Below are positions 25,301-37,478 of a DNA stretch of 64,000 nt, piece after piece. The first letter of the stretch is position 1. Every line of letters begins with the position of its first letter. The stretch lies in assembly GCA_030272585.1 (NCBI GenBank), contig BSYQ01000001.1, positions 5,704,001 through 5,768,000 on the forward strand. Direction: 5' to 3'. This DNA is from Bryopsis sp. KO-2023 (Eukaryota > Chlorophyta > Ulvophyceae > Bryopsidales > Bryopsidaceae). Both the position numbers and the translations under genes were made by a program. Below the pieces are notes generated by a model that made no database searches, was not told where the DNA came from, and was given only the letters and a program-made list of their open reading frames with translations.

Positions 25301-28300
25301 CTGCTGGTTGCAGTCACGGACTGGCCAGCTTTCATGGCCCATCCAGAGATCAAGGACAAAGCGCAGAACCTCAACAACATTCTGAAGCTGTTTTTCAAAA
25401 AGCTCGTCCTTCCGAATGTGAAGCTGAGAAAGGTTTGTGCTGAGCTCACACTGCAAATGTGGGCTGGAATCGTCGCGAGGCTCTGTTCACCACATCAACT
25501 TTTTTGTTTTCAAAAGGCATGTCCTGGGGGATTCTTTGACACCCCATGTTTGTCTTGGTCAGATTGCAAAGAGAGGTTTGCGGAACCTGATCGAGCCAGA
25601 GGTGATCCACCACAAGCTCTCAGAGTGGCTGAAGCCGATTTTGTCACGGATAAACCAGTACCAGACTTTGGACCTTCAGCTTTTGACGGGAGCTGCGGAG
25701 GCATTGGAGCTGCTTTCAGACTGGTTCAACCAGGCCCTCGGGGAAAAGCTCTTGGAGCACTTGCGAAAATGGATCGATCCGGATGCCCACAGCACAGCAC
25801 AGAAATCTTGGCCGCCAGGTATGTTGCCAGGCATGGGCTCTGATTGGAACAATGTGGTAGTTGAGGTTTTTGAGCGAAGCTTGCATTTGTGTGTGGTCTT
25901 AGAGGATGATACAAAGATCGCAGCAGCACTGCTGGAGCTTTTTCACTTGCTTCCAAGCTCGGCCAGCACATTCCTTGAAACCCTTCGAGAGCACACCAAG
26001 AATCAGCGAATCGGTTTGGTAGTTTTGACCATAGAGTTGGAGGATCGTCTCGGCAGAATGTCCACGACCGGCCCGGTCCCTCGTGTTCTGTGGTCCCCAT
26101 ACAGGGCCCCCCTCACGAAATTTCTTGTGAAATACGCGAGGGAGTCTGTGACGTACTTCCTGTCACCCACCCGAATGCAGAACAGCTATTTCATGCGTTT
26201 CACAGACATCATAAAATCGGAGGTTGGCAAGCCGCTGTTGGATGAGCTTCTCAACTCTCCAGGCCAAATCTTGGCTGTTCTGAAGGGGGACGCAATGATT
26301 CCTGACACGAGAGGTATACCTTTTAATTGTGCCCGTCACATTTCACTCACGTTTGCGGTTTTTAGTGATCAGTGATACCTGATGCATGACCTCCCTGATG
26401 GTTGTGCAGTGACCTCTGGCGCATCAAGAGTCCCAATTTTAGCCTCCATACATGCACTGCACCTTGTGCGTACCCTGGTGAAGCTATCTGGTGAGTGGCT
26501 GGGTACCCAGCAAGCAATCGTGGACCAGTTGATCGAAATGTGGAGGTCTCCACAGCGGTTGGAACGACTGTCACGTGAAGAAGATCTATCCCAGATTGAG
26601 GTTCTGGAAAGTAAGGTCATTGCAAAGTGCCTCCTGAACTACATTAATGGCAAGCATGGCGAGGTCTCTCCCCTGTTGGATGTGGTCAGCATCTTCACGG
26701 TATGGTATTCAGCGCTGGATTGGTGCCCCTGCTGAAAGGGAATCGTTCCTTGCTGTCGGGCTGATGCAAAGGATTGGTTTTTCAGGAGAAGTCCAAGGTG
26801 GATTTCACGTTTGTCAGGAGGTTTTGTGAGGAGACGGTGGCCAAAGTGTATACCTACTCGGAGAGAGGGGTGGTGGTGACACACGTGTTTCAAGCCCTCT
26901 TGAATTCGCAGCTGACCGAAGACCATGCTGTGTTTGCACTTCGTGTGATTGTCCACCCAATTCTGAGCCACCTTCGGGAAAATGGAGAAATGCACCATGT
27001 GGTGTCCCCTGAGCTCATCAGGATATTTGTGGAAATCGTGAAAGCGAAGGAGCCTCTGGGCAGAGGCCTTGAAAGAGGTACAGGACATCACCAAAAAAAA
27101 GTCATTGGGTGAAGCTGAGTTTGTGAAACGTATGTGAGATTTGCATGGGTTTTTTCAGATGTTTGTCTTGAGGTGGAACTTTTGGAAGTGGGCAAACTGC
27201 TGATAATCGGCGTGCCCAATCTTGTGGAAGACCACTCGTGCAAGGACCTGCTGAAGTATGCTTGGAACTTCCTGAAGTGTGAAAACTTGGAGTGCAAGAG
27301 CCATGCGTTTCTGCTGGTGGCCCACATTCTGAGTGCATGTGCTTTGGCTGACATGATAATGCTCCAGGTGGGTTGGATGGCAAGGCATGGGTGGCGGTAC
27401 CAAGTGGTGCAGGGGAATCTTGACTGAGAAGCTGTGGTTTCACAGGTGTTTGTGAATCTCCTAAAATCAGATTTTGCTGATACCAAAAAGCATCTGATCA
27501 GGGAGGCCTTGGATGTGTTGGTGCCAGCTTTGGTTGGTCGTTTCCAGGCAGAGGTGAGCTGTGTTGGTTTTCTCATGTTTGCCACCTGCACAGCAGGGCA
27601 GATGAAATGAGGGGCCGTAAAATGCTTTGTTTGTTGCCTCCAGGACGAACAGGACTTCCCAATTTGGATTCGATATGCCCACAAGTACATGCTGGCAGAG
27701 GGTCACAAGCTCAATTTGCTGGTGAACCTGTGGCAGATGGTGGTGAGGCATCCAGACTTGTTCTACAAGTTCAGAGCGCAATTTCTTGCGCAGATGGTGA
27801 ACACGCTCAGCAGACTCAGGCTTCCAGCCAATGCAAGTACGGAAAACAGAAAGATGGCCGTAGACATGGCACGGGTGATTGTGGAGTGGGAAGTCAGGCG
27901 AGTTCGGTCCTTGGATCCAGAAAAAAACAAGCAGGGCGAGGATGCAGGCTCCAGTCCACCAGATCAGGGTAACACGGAGCAAAACGGTGCCACATCAGGT
28001 CCCCCTGGTAGGGCTTCTTGGTCATTTGCGACGGGAACTGCTCATTCCACCATGGTGATCAGGATATGAAAGTCTGCATTTGTGTTGTATCAGGAGCTTC
28101 TGACCCAGGAGCCCCCCCTCCGACTTCTACGTCTCCTCCCTTGATGGACGAAGCATTTGTGAACATGACCAGGATGGTGGTGACGTTTCTGGCCAAAATG
28201 GCATTCACATTGTCCACAGACTCACGGGATGAAGAAAGCCGTGCATTGTATCAGGAAACCATGCGCGTGCTGCATGAAGCTCTGGATATATGGCAGAATG

Positions 28301-31300
28301 TAAGACATTGTTTTGCTGAACACAATCACACGCGTTTGGGGGGTTGCATGCCTTGAACTTTTTTCTTGGTCGGATTCAGGTCGACTTCCGCCTGGATTTT
28401 GTTGAGAAGCTGCTGGAAGGCAACCACCACCCACAGAACCCTGACATGACTCCTGTGTTGGTGACGGGTCTGGACTTGGTGAATGTTGCACTGGAGAAGC
28501 AACCCACCGCTTTCGTCGAGCATGGCTGGAGGCAGATCTATGTCTTGGCACAGCGTGTAGTGGTGACGCGAAAAGAGGAGTTGGTCACCAAGCTGTGCAA
28601 TGCGTTGAACAAAGTCTACATTGCAGCCAGAGACTCTCCTCAGGTGAGTGCATGCAGGGAAATGCTCTGAATGCAACGGGGTCTTGAGTGTGGAATGGGT
28701 TTGCTGAGGCTTCTAATGTGTGTTGGCCAGGCCCAGATGCTGCAAGATGCCCTTGAGAGGCAGCTCCTCACAAAGTATCTGGATCCAAGTGTCCTTGGGC
28801 AGCAGCCCGCTGGAGAATTTGAGGTGGCAGCATGTCTCAAGGTTTTGAGCAGTGTCAGCGAAGTATCACCTGAAACGGCTGTGCAATTCATGGGCCCAAT
28901 GATCAAACTGCTGGAGAGATATTCCAAGGAATGCACCCTGCCCCAGCAGATGAGCCAGCACGGCCTGGAGCATCAAAGGTGCACATGCAATATACCCTTG
29001 ATGCTTGCTTTCAAACTTGTGGAATAATGTCTTGAACCAAAAACTGGTGGTGGGTGCCTAGGGATTCAGCCACAGGGCAAACCTTTGGGACTGCCCTGTT
29101 CAACATTTGTCAGATCCTACGGCTTGCTGGGCCTCGCATACATCGCTGCAACGGCACTGAGCGAAAGTATCTCCTGATGGCCATGCTGCTCTTTGTGTCT
29201 GGCCGGTCCAACAAGACACCTGACCATGCCGTTTTCTTGGAGATTCTGCACGTCATGGAGGGATGGCTCAGAGATCCTGCAGGTCTGACGGGGGACGGCC
29301 TGGGTGCTAGGGAAGTCATCTGGGCATTGCAGCAGATTTCTCGCCTTGATGCTCAAGGTTTGGTGGATACCAGTGCCAAAAAGGAGTTTGAGAAATGTTT
29401 CCTGGATATGTTATACAAGCTGTGCACGATGAGCGAGCTGCCTCAGGTGATCCCACTGCCGTCTGTTCAACTTCGCCAGTCTGTGTTGCAATAATTTGAT
29501 TTGCACACTTATGTGGGCACTGAGGGTGGCTTTTTTTTTTCTTTATGAAGGACTTCCGTCAGGATGTGTTCGTCCATGTGGAGCAAGCCTTCTTGACTGG
29601 CCTTCGGTCCACAGATCCTGTGATCCGCCAAAAGTTTTTCGAGCTCTACAAACCTCGAGTAGGGAGCTCCTTGTTTGCCCGCTTGAAGTACATTCTCCAG
29701 TCCCAGGATTGGGAGCACATGGCAAGTCGATTTTGGCTGAAGCAAGCGCTGGACTTCCTTCTGGCGGTGCTGTGTGAGGACGAACCCATCATGCTGTCCC
29801 CGAACTCAGCTCACGTGGTTGCACTCCCTAGTGAAGTGTGGAAGGCCGAGGGTGCCATGGCTGTAGATACAGCGACAACAGAGGTCGAAGTCAAACTGGA
29901 GGTCAAGGGGGAGGATGGGGTCACGGTGGAACTCCAACAGGAAGGCGTCAATGTGGCGGGGAATGTGTTGGATGCTCTACTGAAGGAGCATGCGGAGTTC
30001 ATGAAGGAGACTGGTGTGTGAGCCTTCCCTGCTTGAGACTTCCGATCGCATCTGCTGTTCGTATGATTGAGATGTTGTTGTGATGCTGATAGGCAGTTTC
30101 ACCGTTCGAGACTTGGTCCATCCTCTGCGAGAGTATGCCCATGTCGATGCTCAGTTGGCTTACCATCTGTGGGTTTTGGTGTTCCCCATTCTTTGGGCCA
30201 CTCTGGACAAGAGCAACCAGGTGTCGCTGGCAAAGCCCGTCATCACTTTGCTTTCGAAGGAGTACCACCTTCACCAAGCAAGCGCACGGCCAAACGTGGT
30301 GCAAGCACTCCTGGAGGGGATATCCTTGTCACAGCCGCAGCCAAAAATTCCGGCCGAGCTGATCAAATACCTGGGGAAAACCTACAATGCCTGGCACATC
30401 GCGATTCCTCTTCTGGAATCGCATGTCGTAATATTCCCTGATGAGTTGAGATGCTTTGATGCCTTGGCCGAGTTGTACAGGCTGGTGTCTGAGACAGATG
30501 TGATGTATGGCCTGCTTAAGAAGTGGTGCCGATCTGATTATACCCATGTCGGTCTCAGCCTGATTCAATATGGCTACTGGGACAAGGCGGCGGAGGTGTT
30601 TGGTGAAGCATGCAAGCAAGAGAATCTGAAGGCGCCGTCTCGAGAGGTGTGTTGCTCAGTCTGAAATACCCTTGATCCTCTTTCCTTGTTTTGTGTGCTG
30701 ATGTTGGTGTGCACAGGAATGGGTCTGGACAGAGGAGTGGGTCAAGTGCAACAGGGAACTGAATCGCTGGGAGGAGCTGCACCAGTTTGGATTAGAGAAC
30801 AATATTGCATTGGCTGCTGACTGTGCCTGGCGTCTACCCCAGCCAGAATGGCAAAATTTGAAGAAGCTTGTGCACACAAGGAAGGACCAGTTCCCTGACC
30901 TGTCGAGGTACTTGATGCTGAACATCTACAGTGCCCTGCATGATGGGGATGTCCAGACGGCGAATACGCATATCCATCATGCCATGCAACAATGTTTGGT
31001 GCAGTGGTGGCAGCTGCCTGAAGTGGGAGTAGCACCACAAGGGCAGCTTCTCCAAACTTTCCAGAGCCTCGTTGAGCTGTGCGAGAGTACCAGGTGGGTT
31101 GCTGCGACGAGTCATCCCAGTTTCTGCGACTTTTTCTGCTTTGAAAGCTCTTAAGCTGTTTTGTTGATTGGTATCAGGGCGCTGATTGAGTTGAATCCAA
31201 ACCAAACCGGGGGTTTGCGACCGGAGCAAAGCTATGCCAGCCTGAAAGACATCCTGGAAACCTGGAGATTACGGACTCCAAACGAGTGGGAGCCATTGTC

Positions 31301-34300
31301 TCATTGGTGCGACGTGCTGCTGTGGCGGCACCAGATTTACAGCAGCATTGCAAGCACATTCAGTAACCAAGAGCCGGCGGTGCCCCACTTGCATCACTTG
31401 GGTGTGAAGGACAAGGCGTGGAGCATCAACAGGCTGGCATACGTTGCCCGGAAGCATGGCTCGTATGATGTCTGCATCGAGATCGTCAACAACATGTACA
31501 ACTACAACTTCATGGATGTGCAGGAGGCTTTTATCAAGATAGTGGAACAGGCAAAGGCATATCTTGCGATGCCAGAGGAGCAGGTACAAGTCGCCCAGAC
31601 TTCAGCAATGATTGACGATGTTGTCAGCCATGCATGGATGATGACTTATTTGCGTTCATTTTCAGAAAACGGGGCTGAACATGCTGTATTCCACCAACCT
31701 GGAGTACTTCCCGCACCAGGGGCTGCAGTCTGAGATATTTCGACTCAAGGGCATGTTTCATCAAGCATTGAAGGAGGGTGAGCTTTCCAATCAATGTTAC
31801 ACAACATCAGTCGCATTGAACCACCAGCTCCCAGAGGCCTGGCTGTGCTGGGGTGCTTTCTGTGATGACCTCTACGAGCAGGAAAAGTCTACCCCAAGTC
31901 TACAGCTCGAGTATGCTGTGGGAAGCTACTTGCAGGCAATTCAATTGCAAAGCGGGGCAGCAAGGAACATGCTGCCGAGATGCTTGCAGTTGCTGTCCTT
32001 CGATGAAACAGGTATGCACGATACCTGTATGGTTTCATTTGCAGTGTGTGATGCGTTTGTTACAATGTCAGCATGCTTTGGTGTGTTTGCAGGCACTGTG
32101 GCCCAAGTATTCCAGAACTTTGAGTTGCCATCTTGGATTTGGCTGTTTTATATTCCACAGCTGTTGGTGGGTCTTCATCGTCAAGAAGGCAAGGTGTTCA
32201 AGCCCATCCTGATGCGAGTTGTGGCAGAACATCCTCAGTCTCTGTACTACTACTTGCGAGTGTATATGCTGAGCAGTCGCGATGCTTTGGGAAAGCTGAC
32301 CAAGAAGGCACGACAAGAGCAGCAGGCACAACAGGGCTACCCACAGGCACAGCAAATGCCAGGTCAGATCGACCTTCTGCTGATGAGCACAGTTTTGTTT
32401 GGGTATGTGGTTTCTGACATCGGTAGTGGATGGAACTGTTTTTCTTTCTTAAGGGTCTAGTGCCGAAGATGGAGGGGCTAACATCGAGGTGGCAAAGCTG
32501 GAAGCTGCAAAGGAGCTGATGGACCGTCTCAAGCAGCAGTTGGGACCAATGGCAGCAACTTTGGAGCTGATGCTGCGCGAAATTGCAAGCAAGTTCATGG
32601 CGAAACCAGAGGAGAGGCTGATGGCAGTGGTCCATGCACTGCTGATGCGGTGCGTTGGGGTTTTAGAGTGGCAGTGCAAGCCAGGGTTGCTCAAGTTCTG
32701 ATCGAGGGTGGATTGGTGTTGCAGGTGCTACAAGGTACCTGGGTCCCAGAACTCTGATGTTCCCAAGAGTTTGGTTGAGGAGCTGGACGGGGTGTGCCGA
32801 GCTTGCTTCCCTGAGACTCGGGCCAGCACGAATGTCCACCGGGACCTGAGAGAATCCTTCGTGCAGCACTTGAATCCATCTGCAGAGGGATTCCCAAAGA
32901 CACTGGGCGAATTGACGAATCTCCTCAAATGCTGGCGCAACCGCTTGTCAGCTTACCTGGACGACGAAATAGCTGGGGCCTTGCAGCTTCATGTGGAAAG
33001 CCCTGTGCTGCAGGAGATTGACCTCACAGGTGTTGAAATGCCCTGCCAGCACACGACGAGTTTGGACTTCGTTGGAGAAACTGGCACAGTCTTCTTGGAG
33101 AGAATTGGCTCCCAGGTGGCTATCGTGCGTCGACAAGGCTCTGCTATGAGGAGGTTAATGTTTTACGGATCGAATGGGCACATCACTCATTACATTCTCC
33201 AGACAGGTGAGTTTCACCCAGGACACTGTCGTTGCTGCTGTCTGTCACAAGCGAGCGGTTTATGACTGGTGTTGCCTGTTCCAGGTCAGCTCTTTTCGCA
33301 ACCTGCCTCCAGTGATGAGCACATGATGCAGCTGATGCGACTGATGAATCGACTTCTGGACAAACATCCACCCTGTCGATCAAGGTCCCTGAACTGGTTT
33401 GCACCGGTTATCATTCCTGTGTGGACGCAAGTGAGGCTTGTCGAAGAGGACCCCTCCTACACGACCTATGTCGAGGCGTATGAGATGAACTGCACTCGCT
33501 ACGGGAGGGAGCCGGATCACCCGGTCCTGCATTTCAAGAAAATGATATACGGACAGGGCCAGACGAGCGAAAACAATGTCCGCTACACAGCCTTCACTGA
33601 AATCTTGAAGTTCTCGGACACGAATGTGTTTTCCCAGTTCATGTACAAGATCCTGCCATCATGCAATCACTTGTGGGTGTTCAAGAGGCAATTCTGCTCC
33701 CAGATGGCGCTCTCGTCTCTCTTGTCCCTCATGTTGAGGATAGGGGGACGGGTGCCTGGCAAAATTCTCTTCACCAAGTCATCAGGGCGTGTGTATCAGA
33801 TGGAATTCGCACCTCAGTTTGACAACAAGGGAGTTTTGCAGCGGAATTATGAGACCGTCCCATTCAGGCTCACCCGGAATCTGGCCACGTTTTTTACACC
33901 GTTTGGAGTTGAAGGAATTTTTATCACTTCCATGGTGGTTGCCGCCCAAGCTATCCTTCGGACGCATACCAATATCGAGTCGTGCCTGGCAATGCTCTTT
34001 CGTGATGAACTGCTTGCCCGATCTTCCAAGCACAAGAGCCGGAACCATCCCCCGATGAGCAATGAGGTCAGTACAAGAGCTGTTCTGAGAGTTTGGGCGA
34101 GGTGTCCTGTGGTGGCATGTTGACATGGGGAAGTATCTCGTCTGTTTGTAGGTCTTGCGAGGGAATGTAGAGAAGAATGTGAACATCGCAGTGGAACAGC
34201 TTCGCAAGCTGCTGCCGGTTCTTCCGACTGGAACAGGACCTGTGGAACTGGTGAACAAAGGTGCAAGAGAATTGGTGGAAAAAGAGGCTCAGAATCCTTA

Positions 34301-34343
34301 CAGGCTGTGTTGGATGGAGCCCACCTGGCATCCATGGTACTGA
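19358..34343 (+). CDS. TRRAP: TRRAP/Tra1, PIKK-family pseudokinase scaffold of SAGA/NuA4
   Basis: ATG at 19,358 (MPSPEDVREVARQL). Roughly three dozen short introns split a protein well over 3,000 aa long. Exon 2 (from 19,721) begins KLKIVTDLRDSVE. Helical HEAT/TPR-type blocks fill 20-28 kb, with SFRLVAECPLAV early as in other TRRAPs. The FAT region spans about 28-32 kb. The PI3K-like domain (about 33.0-34.1 kb) has VRLVEEDPSY, CTRYGREPDHPVL, KILFTKSSGRVYQMEF and PFRLTRNLATFFTPFGVEG. No DFG or HRD-like catalytic motif appears there, as known for TRRAP/Tra1. The last exon (about 34,152-34,343) is the FATC tail ending LCWMEPTWHPWY. The protein binds activators and recruits histone acetyltransferase complexes in the nucleus. 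Both termini are inside the window and the gene looks intact; I saw no in-frame stop that intron placement cannot explain. Confidence 0.93.
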
Positions 34344-34965
34344 GGGGAATATACAGAATAAGACAGATGTGGCTCTGGGAGCATTCATATAGAGGTTAGG
34401 ATGGAAAAACGTAGGGCTGGTTGAAAAGAGTAGAAGCATTGGCAGATGTAGGTTAGAGATTTCTGTTGAAAATATTGTAATGAAGTGTACTGAATATTGC
34501 AAACTCAACCTTGGTAGATCATCGCAATAACGAACAACACGATATAGCCCTCCACCAGGTCAAAACAAACAAACATAAAAACTGAAAAAAAAAATCAAAA
34601 ACCAATGTGAAAATCAAGGCAAGAAAAACTGGTACTTTGTTAGAGAATCTGCAAGTGTCTATTGTCCAGTGTATAACGAACTAGATGGCAGCGGTTTCGC
34701 AACGCTTTGGCAATGCCGCGCTGCCGACGTGGGTAATTTGGGTGGCTTCCCAGCCTGACCGATGTTACAGCGTGGAATTTCGAGATTGACGCAGTCGCAT
34801 CAAGTTTGGCGGCGCCGAGAGTTTGTTTGAGTTCGTGCACTACAAGCAAATAAGCGTAGAACGTGACGGGATGTGGGATAGCGAATCAGAGGCTGAAGTG
34901 GAACAAGGGGGCAGTGGATTCGGAAGAGGATGGGAAATATACAGGTCACAATCTAGACAATCCTC
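34344..34965. other. 3' flank of TRRAP, no gene seen
   Basis: AT-rich 3' UTR/spacer followed by a short unique stretch (34,640-34,960) with a small open frame of no recognisable family. This is the border between host genes and the repeat-rich half of the window. Confidence 0.5.
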
Positions 34966-35384
34966 TTGGTGCTTAGAATTCTGTGGTGGTGGGCAGACCT
35001 GGGCCCGACAGGACCGGCAGCGAAAAACCTGTCCGGTCCTGTCCGGTCCAGCGAAAAAACGCCGGTCCTGTCAAAACCGGACAGGTCACCACCGGTCCTG
35101 TCCTGTCCACTCCGGTCCAATCAACCTCGGAAATCTGCAGAAATCTGGACCGGTTTTCTGACTGATTTTCCGTTTTTAGACAGGTCACACCCCACATTTC
35201 GCCTTTATTAGACAGGCGATGTGACCTGTCTAAAACCGGAACGACCCTGTCTTGACAGGGTTGTCCCCCTGTTTTAGACCGGCTCCAGGTCGGTCTGGAC
35301 AGGTGGGCTGCTTGTCCAGACCGACCTGGCGCCTGTCTAGAACAGGTCACACAATTAAGCACTTTTAACGTGCTAATTGTGTAT
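34966..35384. repeat. Dense ACCGG/CCTGTC-word repeat block, possible MITE
   Basis: About 400 bp built from short degenerate words (CCGGTCCTGTC, GACAGGT, AGACCG) in both orientations. The left edge (GTGCTTAGAATTCTGTG, near 34,970) and the right edge read on the other strand (GTGCTTAATTGTGTG, near 35,360) form imperfect terminal inverted repeats. Next to the right edge is a hairpin, CACAATTAAGCAC...GTGCTAATTGTG (35,348-35,381). The design resembles a foldback/MITE element with subterminal repeats, but I found no clear target duplication, so the class is uncertain. Confidence 0.4.
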
Positions 35385-35479
35385 CAATTGACTGGGACCT
35401 GAGTTAAGTAATTAAACAACAAGTAATATTGTTACATGTATTTTTATTGCATGAATAACGTGAGCCAGCCACCGACTGG

Positions 35480-35560
35480 AGGGAGTCGATCGACTCTAGG
35501 AAGACTTGAACTCGGGTTGGCTAAGTCCGAGTCGAGAGCACTACGAGGTAACAGACCCCA
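35480..35560 (-). repeat. tRNA-like fragment, possible SINE head or tRNA relic
   Basis: On the minus strand the DNA reads GTAGTGCTCTCGACTCGG, then about 10 nt, then CCCGAGTTCAAGTC, i.e. a tRNA-like D-arm/anticodon spacing followed by a good B-box (GAGTTCAAGTC). A clean cloverleaf with full acceptor stem is not evident, so a functional tRNA is unlikely. Confidence 0.3.
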
Positions 35561-35622
35561 CCATAGGGACGCTCAAATGGGGTCCGCTACTTTGTACCCG
35601 TTATTTTCCATTACAAAAAGTA

Positions 35623-35980
35623 GGAGTTGTTGTATCAGCGGAAAGTGAATGGGGAGTGAGTCAGTGGGTCAGAACTCGGAAAAACCTCGGGTTATCGAAC
35701 TTTAAAAGGAGTGAAGTGAGGGGACGTTTGTAACTGTTCTTGTTTGGCTACTCTGTGTGCGAACTGTGAGCGTGTGACCCCACAAGACCCAATCGAACTC
35801 GATAAGGGAAGTCGTCTCTGGTCGTTCTTGGGATCCTTGTTGTTTTAGGAGATTTTGTTCATTTAGGAGTTGATTACATTCAGAGGCTTTTGCCTTGCTT
35901 CGAACGTTGGGACACGATTCACTCATGTATGTCGTTGCAACAGGGCGGTCTGCCCTACGCAACTTGTAATCCTTGTTTCC
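35623..35980 (+). mobile_element. SINE-like element, copy A (body + LINE-A 3' end)
   Basis: Body from about 35,623 is the inverted copy of the 52.4-52.8 kb element: GGAGTTGTTGTATCAG, then the shared AACTCGGAAAAACC and TAACTGTTCTTG stretches. From about 35,845 it becomes the LINE-A 3' end: TTTAGGAGATTTTG, the hairpin, and TTGTAAT plus a (CCTTGTTT) tail. It lacks the 5' ~150 bp present in copy B and has a small deletion around 35,835. No coding capacity. Confidence 0.65.
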
Positions 35981-36033
35981 TTTCCTTGCCCAGAGCCCAA
36001 CTGCCGCATAAACTTATCAACTACGTTGATGCC
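35981..36033 (-). mobile_element. Terminal A'-repeat fragment of a YR-type retroelement
   Basis: Minus strand starts GGCATCAACGTAGTTGAT and continues AAGTTTATGCGGCAGTTGGG, a diverged version of the A repeat seen at 47,214 and 63,663. It is preceded by AT, as are the other A-repeat starts, and abuts a gag-like frame on the 5' side. Confidence 0.55.
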
Positions 36034-36703
36034 ATATATGCTGATTAATCAGCCAACGTTTCATCGCAAGCACCCACTCAGTGGCTGACACACGCTCGTC
36101 ACCACTGAATTTTTCTGGTGCTTGGAGTTTGATTTGTTTTCGACCGTTTCCTCGTGGGCTAACTAAGTTAATCGGATTCCGGGAATCTCCAGGTCCTCCT
36201 GATCCACCCTCGCCACCAGGTCTCCCTGATCCATTTGGTCCACCTGAACCCTCAGGGCCGTTAGGCCTCATTGGGGTCTTCTTCAGATCCCCCGCCTGAC
36301 CCTTGATTTCCACTTCCTAACCCAGACCCCATTTGGCCTGTGGTGAGAAGATCAAAGGGATTACTGGCTGGGATTCCCATTCCAGAGGGTCGTGCAGTCA
36401 CCCCTACTGGAATACCCAGTTGTGTTTGTATCCGTGGCTGAACAGGGAATTGAAATGGAATTAATGAAGGTGGCGCCATGGGCGCTGCAGGTGGTGTTAA
36501 AACAGCTACTTGAGGTAACTGAGGAACAGCATGAAGTGGTACGGACGATGGACCGGGCATTTCAACTGCACTCACGGCAGGCACTGGTGCTTCCACTTCT
36601 TCCTCTTCCACCTCTGTCCTAACCATAGGAACGGGGACAACCTGAGGTGGTATAGGAGTCTGCATCACATGTTCCTTGATCATGCTTTCGATCGCTTCTG
36701 GAT
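36034..36703 (-). pseudogene. Retroelement gag-like fragment
   Basis: Two overlapping minus-strand frames. The upstream one (about 36,700-36,261) is Pro/Val/Gln-rich and ends in a Gly/Ser-rich stretch. The other (36,313-36,034) contains LQAPEKFSGDERVSATEWVL followed by AMKRWL, typical of a retrotransposon gag N-terminal domain. The switch of frame near 36,290 implies a frameshift or decay. The fragment is cut on its 5' side by the LINE-A copy 1 tail at 36,704 and on its 3' side by the A'-repeat junction. Whether it belongs to the same YR element family is not shown. Confidence 0.5.
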
Positions 36704-36732
36704 AAGAAACAGAAACAGAAACAGAATTACAA

Positions 36733-36762
36733 GTTGCGTAGGGCAAACCGCCCTGTTGCAAC
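36733..36762 (-). promoter_or_regulatory. LINE 3'-terminal hairpin (RT-recognition candidate)
   Basis: GTTGC and GCAAC pair as an outer 5-bp stem, AGGGC and GCCCT as an inner 5-bp stem, around a 5-nt loop. It lies a few nt before the LINE 3' terminus in every LINE-A copy here (for example 46,921-46,950, 51,052-51,081, 60,202-60,231) and, with changed loop and bulge, in LINE-B (about 49,048-49,078). A 3' hairpin is what the reverse transcriptase of stringent-type LINEs recognises. Confidence 0.7.
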
Positions 36763-37478
36763 GACATACATGAGTGAATCGTGTCCCAACGTTCGAAGCA
36801 AGGCAAAAGCCTCTGAATGTAATCAACTCCTAAATGAACAAAATCTCCTAAAACAAAAAAGTTCCAACGTCTCTGAAACCAGAAATCCCCAATCGAAACT
36901 CAAGAAAGAGCCCAAACGTCAAAACATAAAACCAAACACAAGAATCGGTCGCTTCCAACTCAGAAACCCGGAGCGAGCGCCCAACAAACAAAGCAAACAA
37001 CAAAGAACACCAACTTCCCCATCAAACGAAACATCCAGAACAACGAAAAACAAACACCACCAGTCGCTACAAGCCCACTACGAACGAGCGTCCAACCACT
37101 CCCTACGCAAGGCGAGCGCCCGGCGAATATAAACAGCCACACGAACCTGCCCCGGACAATTAAACAAACGAAACAGAGAGCCACGACTCTCTTCCACGAC
37201 CGAGTTCACACGCAACCGCACATAAAGCGGACAAGCAAAAAGAAAATGCACCTCGTTTTCAGGCGTCGAAACCCCAGCGGCCAAACAAAACGGACAATAC
37301 CTCTCGTTCAAAGGCACGTCTCTATCACTCAAGTCCACAGCATCGATCTCCAAACCGTGAAGACGAGCCCGAAAACGCACCCAAGTCGTACGCAAACCCA
37401 AATCCGTAAAAGAAGACAGCGCCTTCGTGTAACAAAACGTCGGTTTGAACCGATTGTAATACGCCACGATACGCGGAT

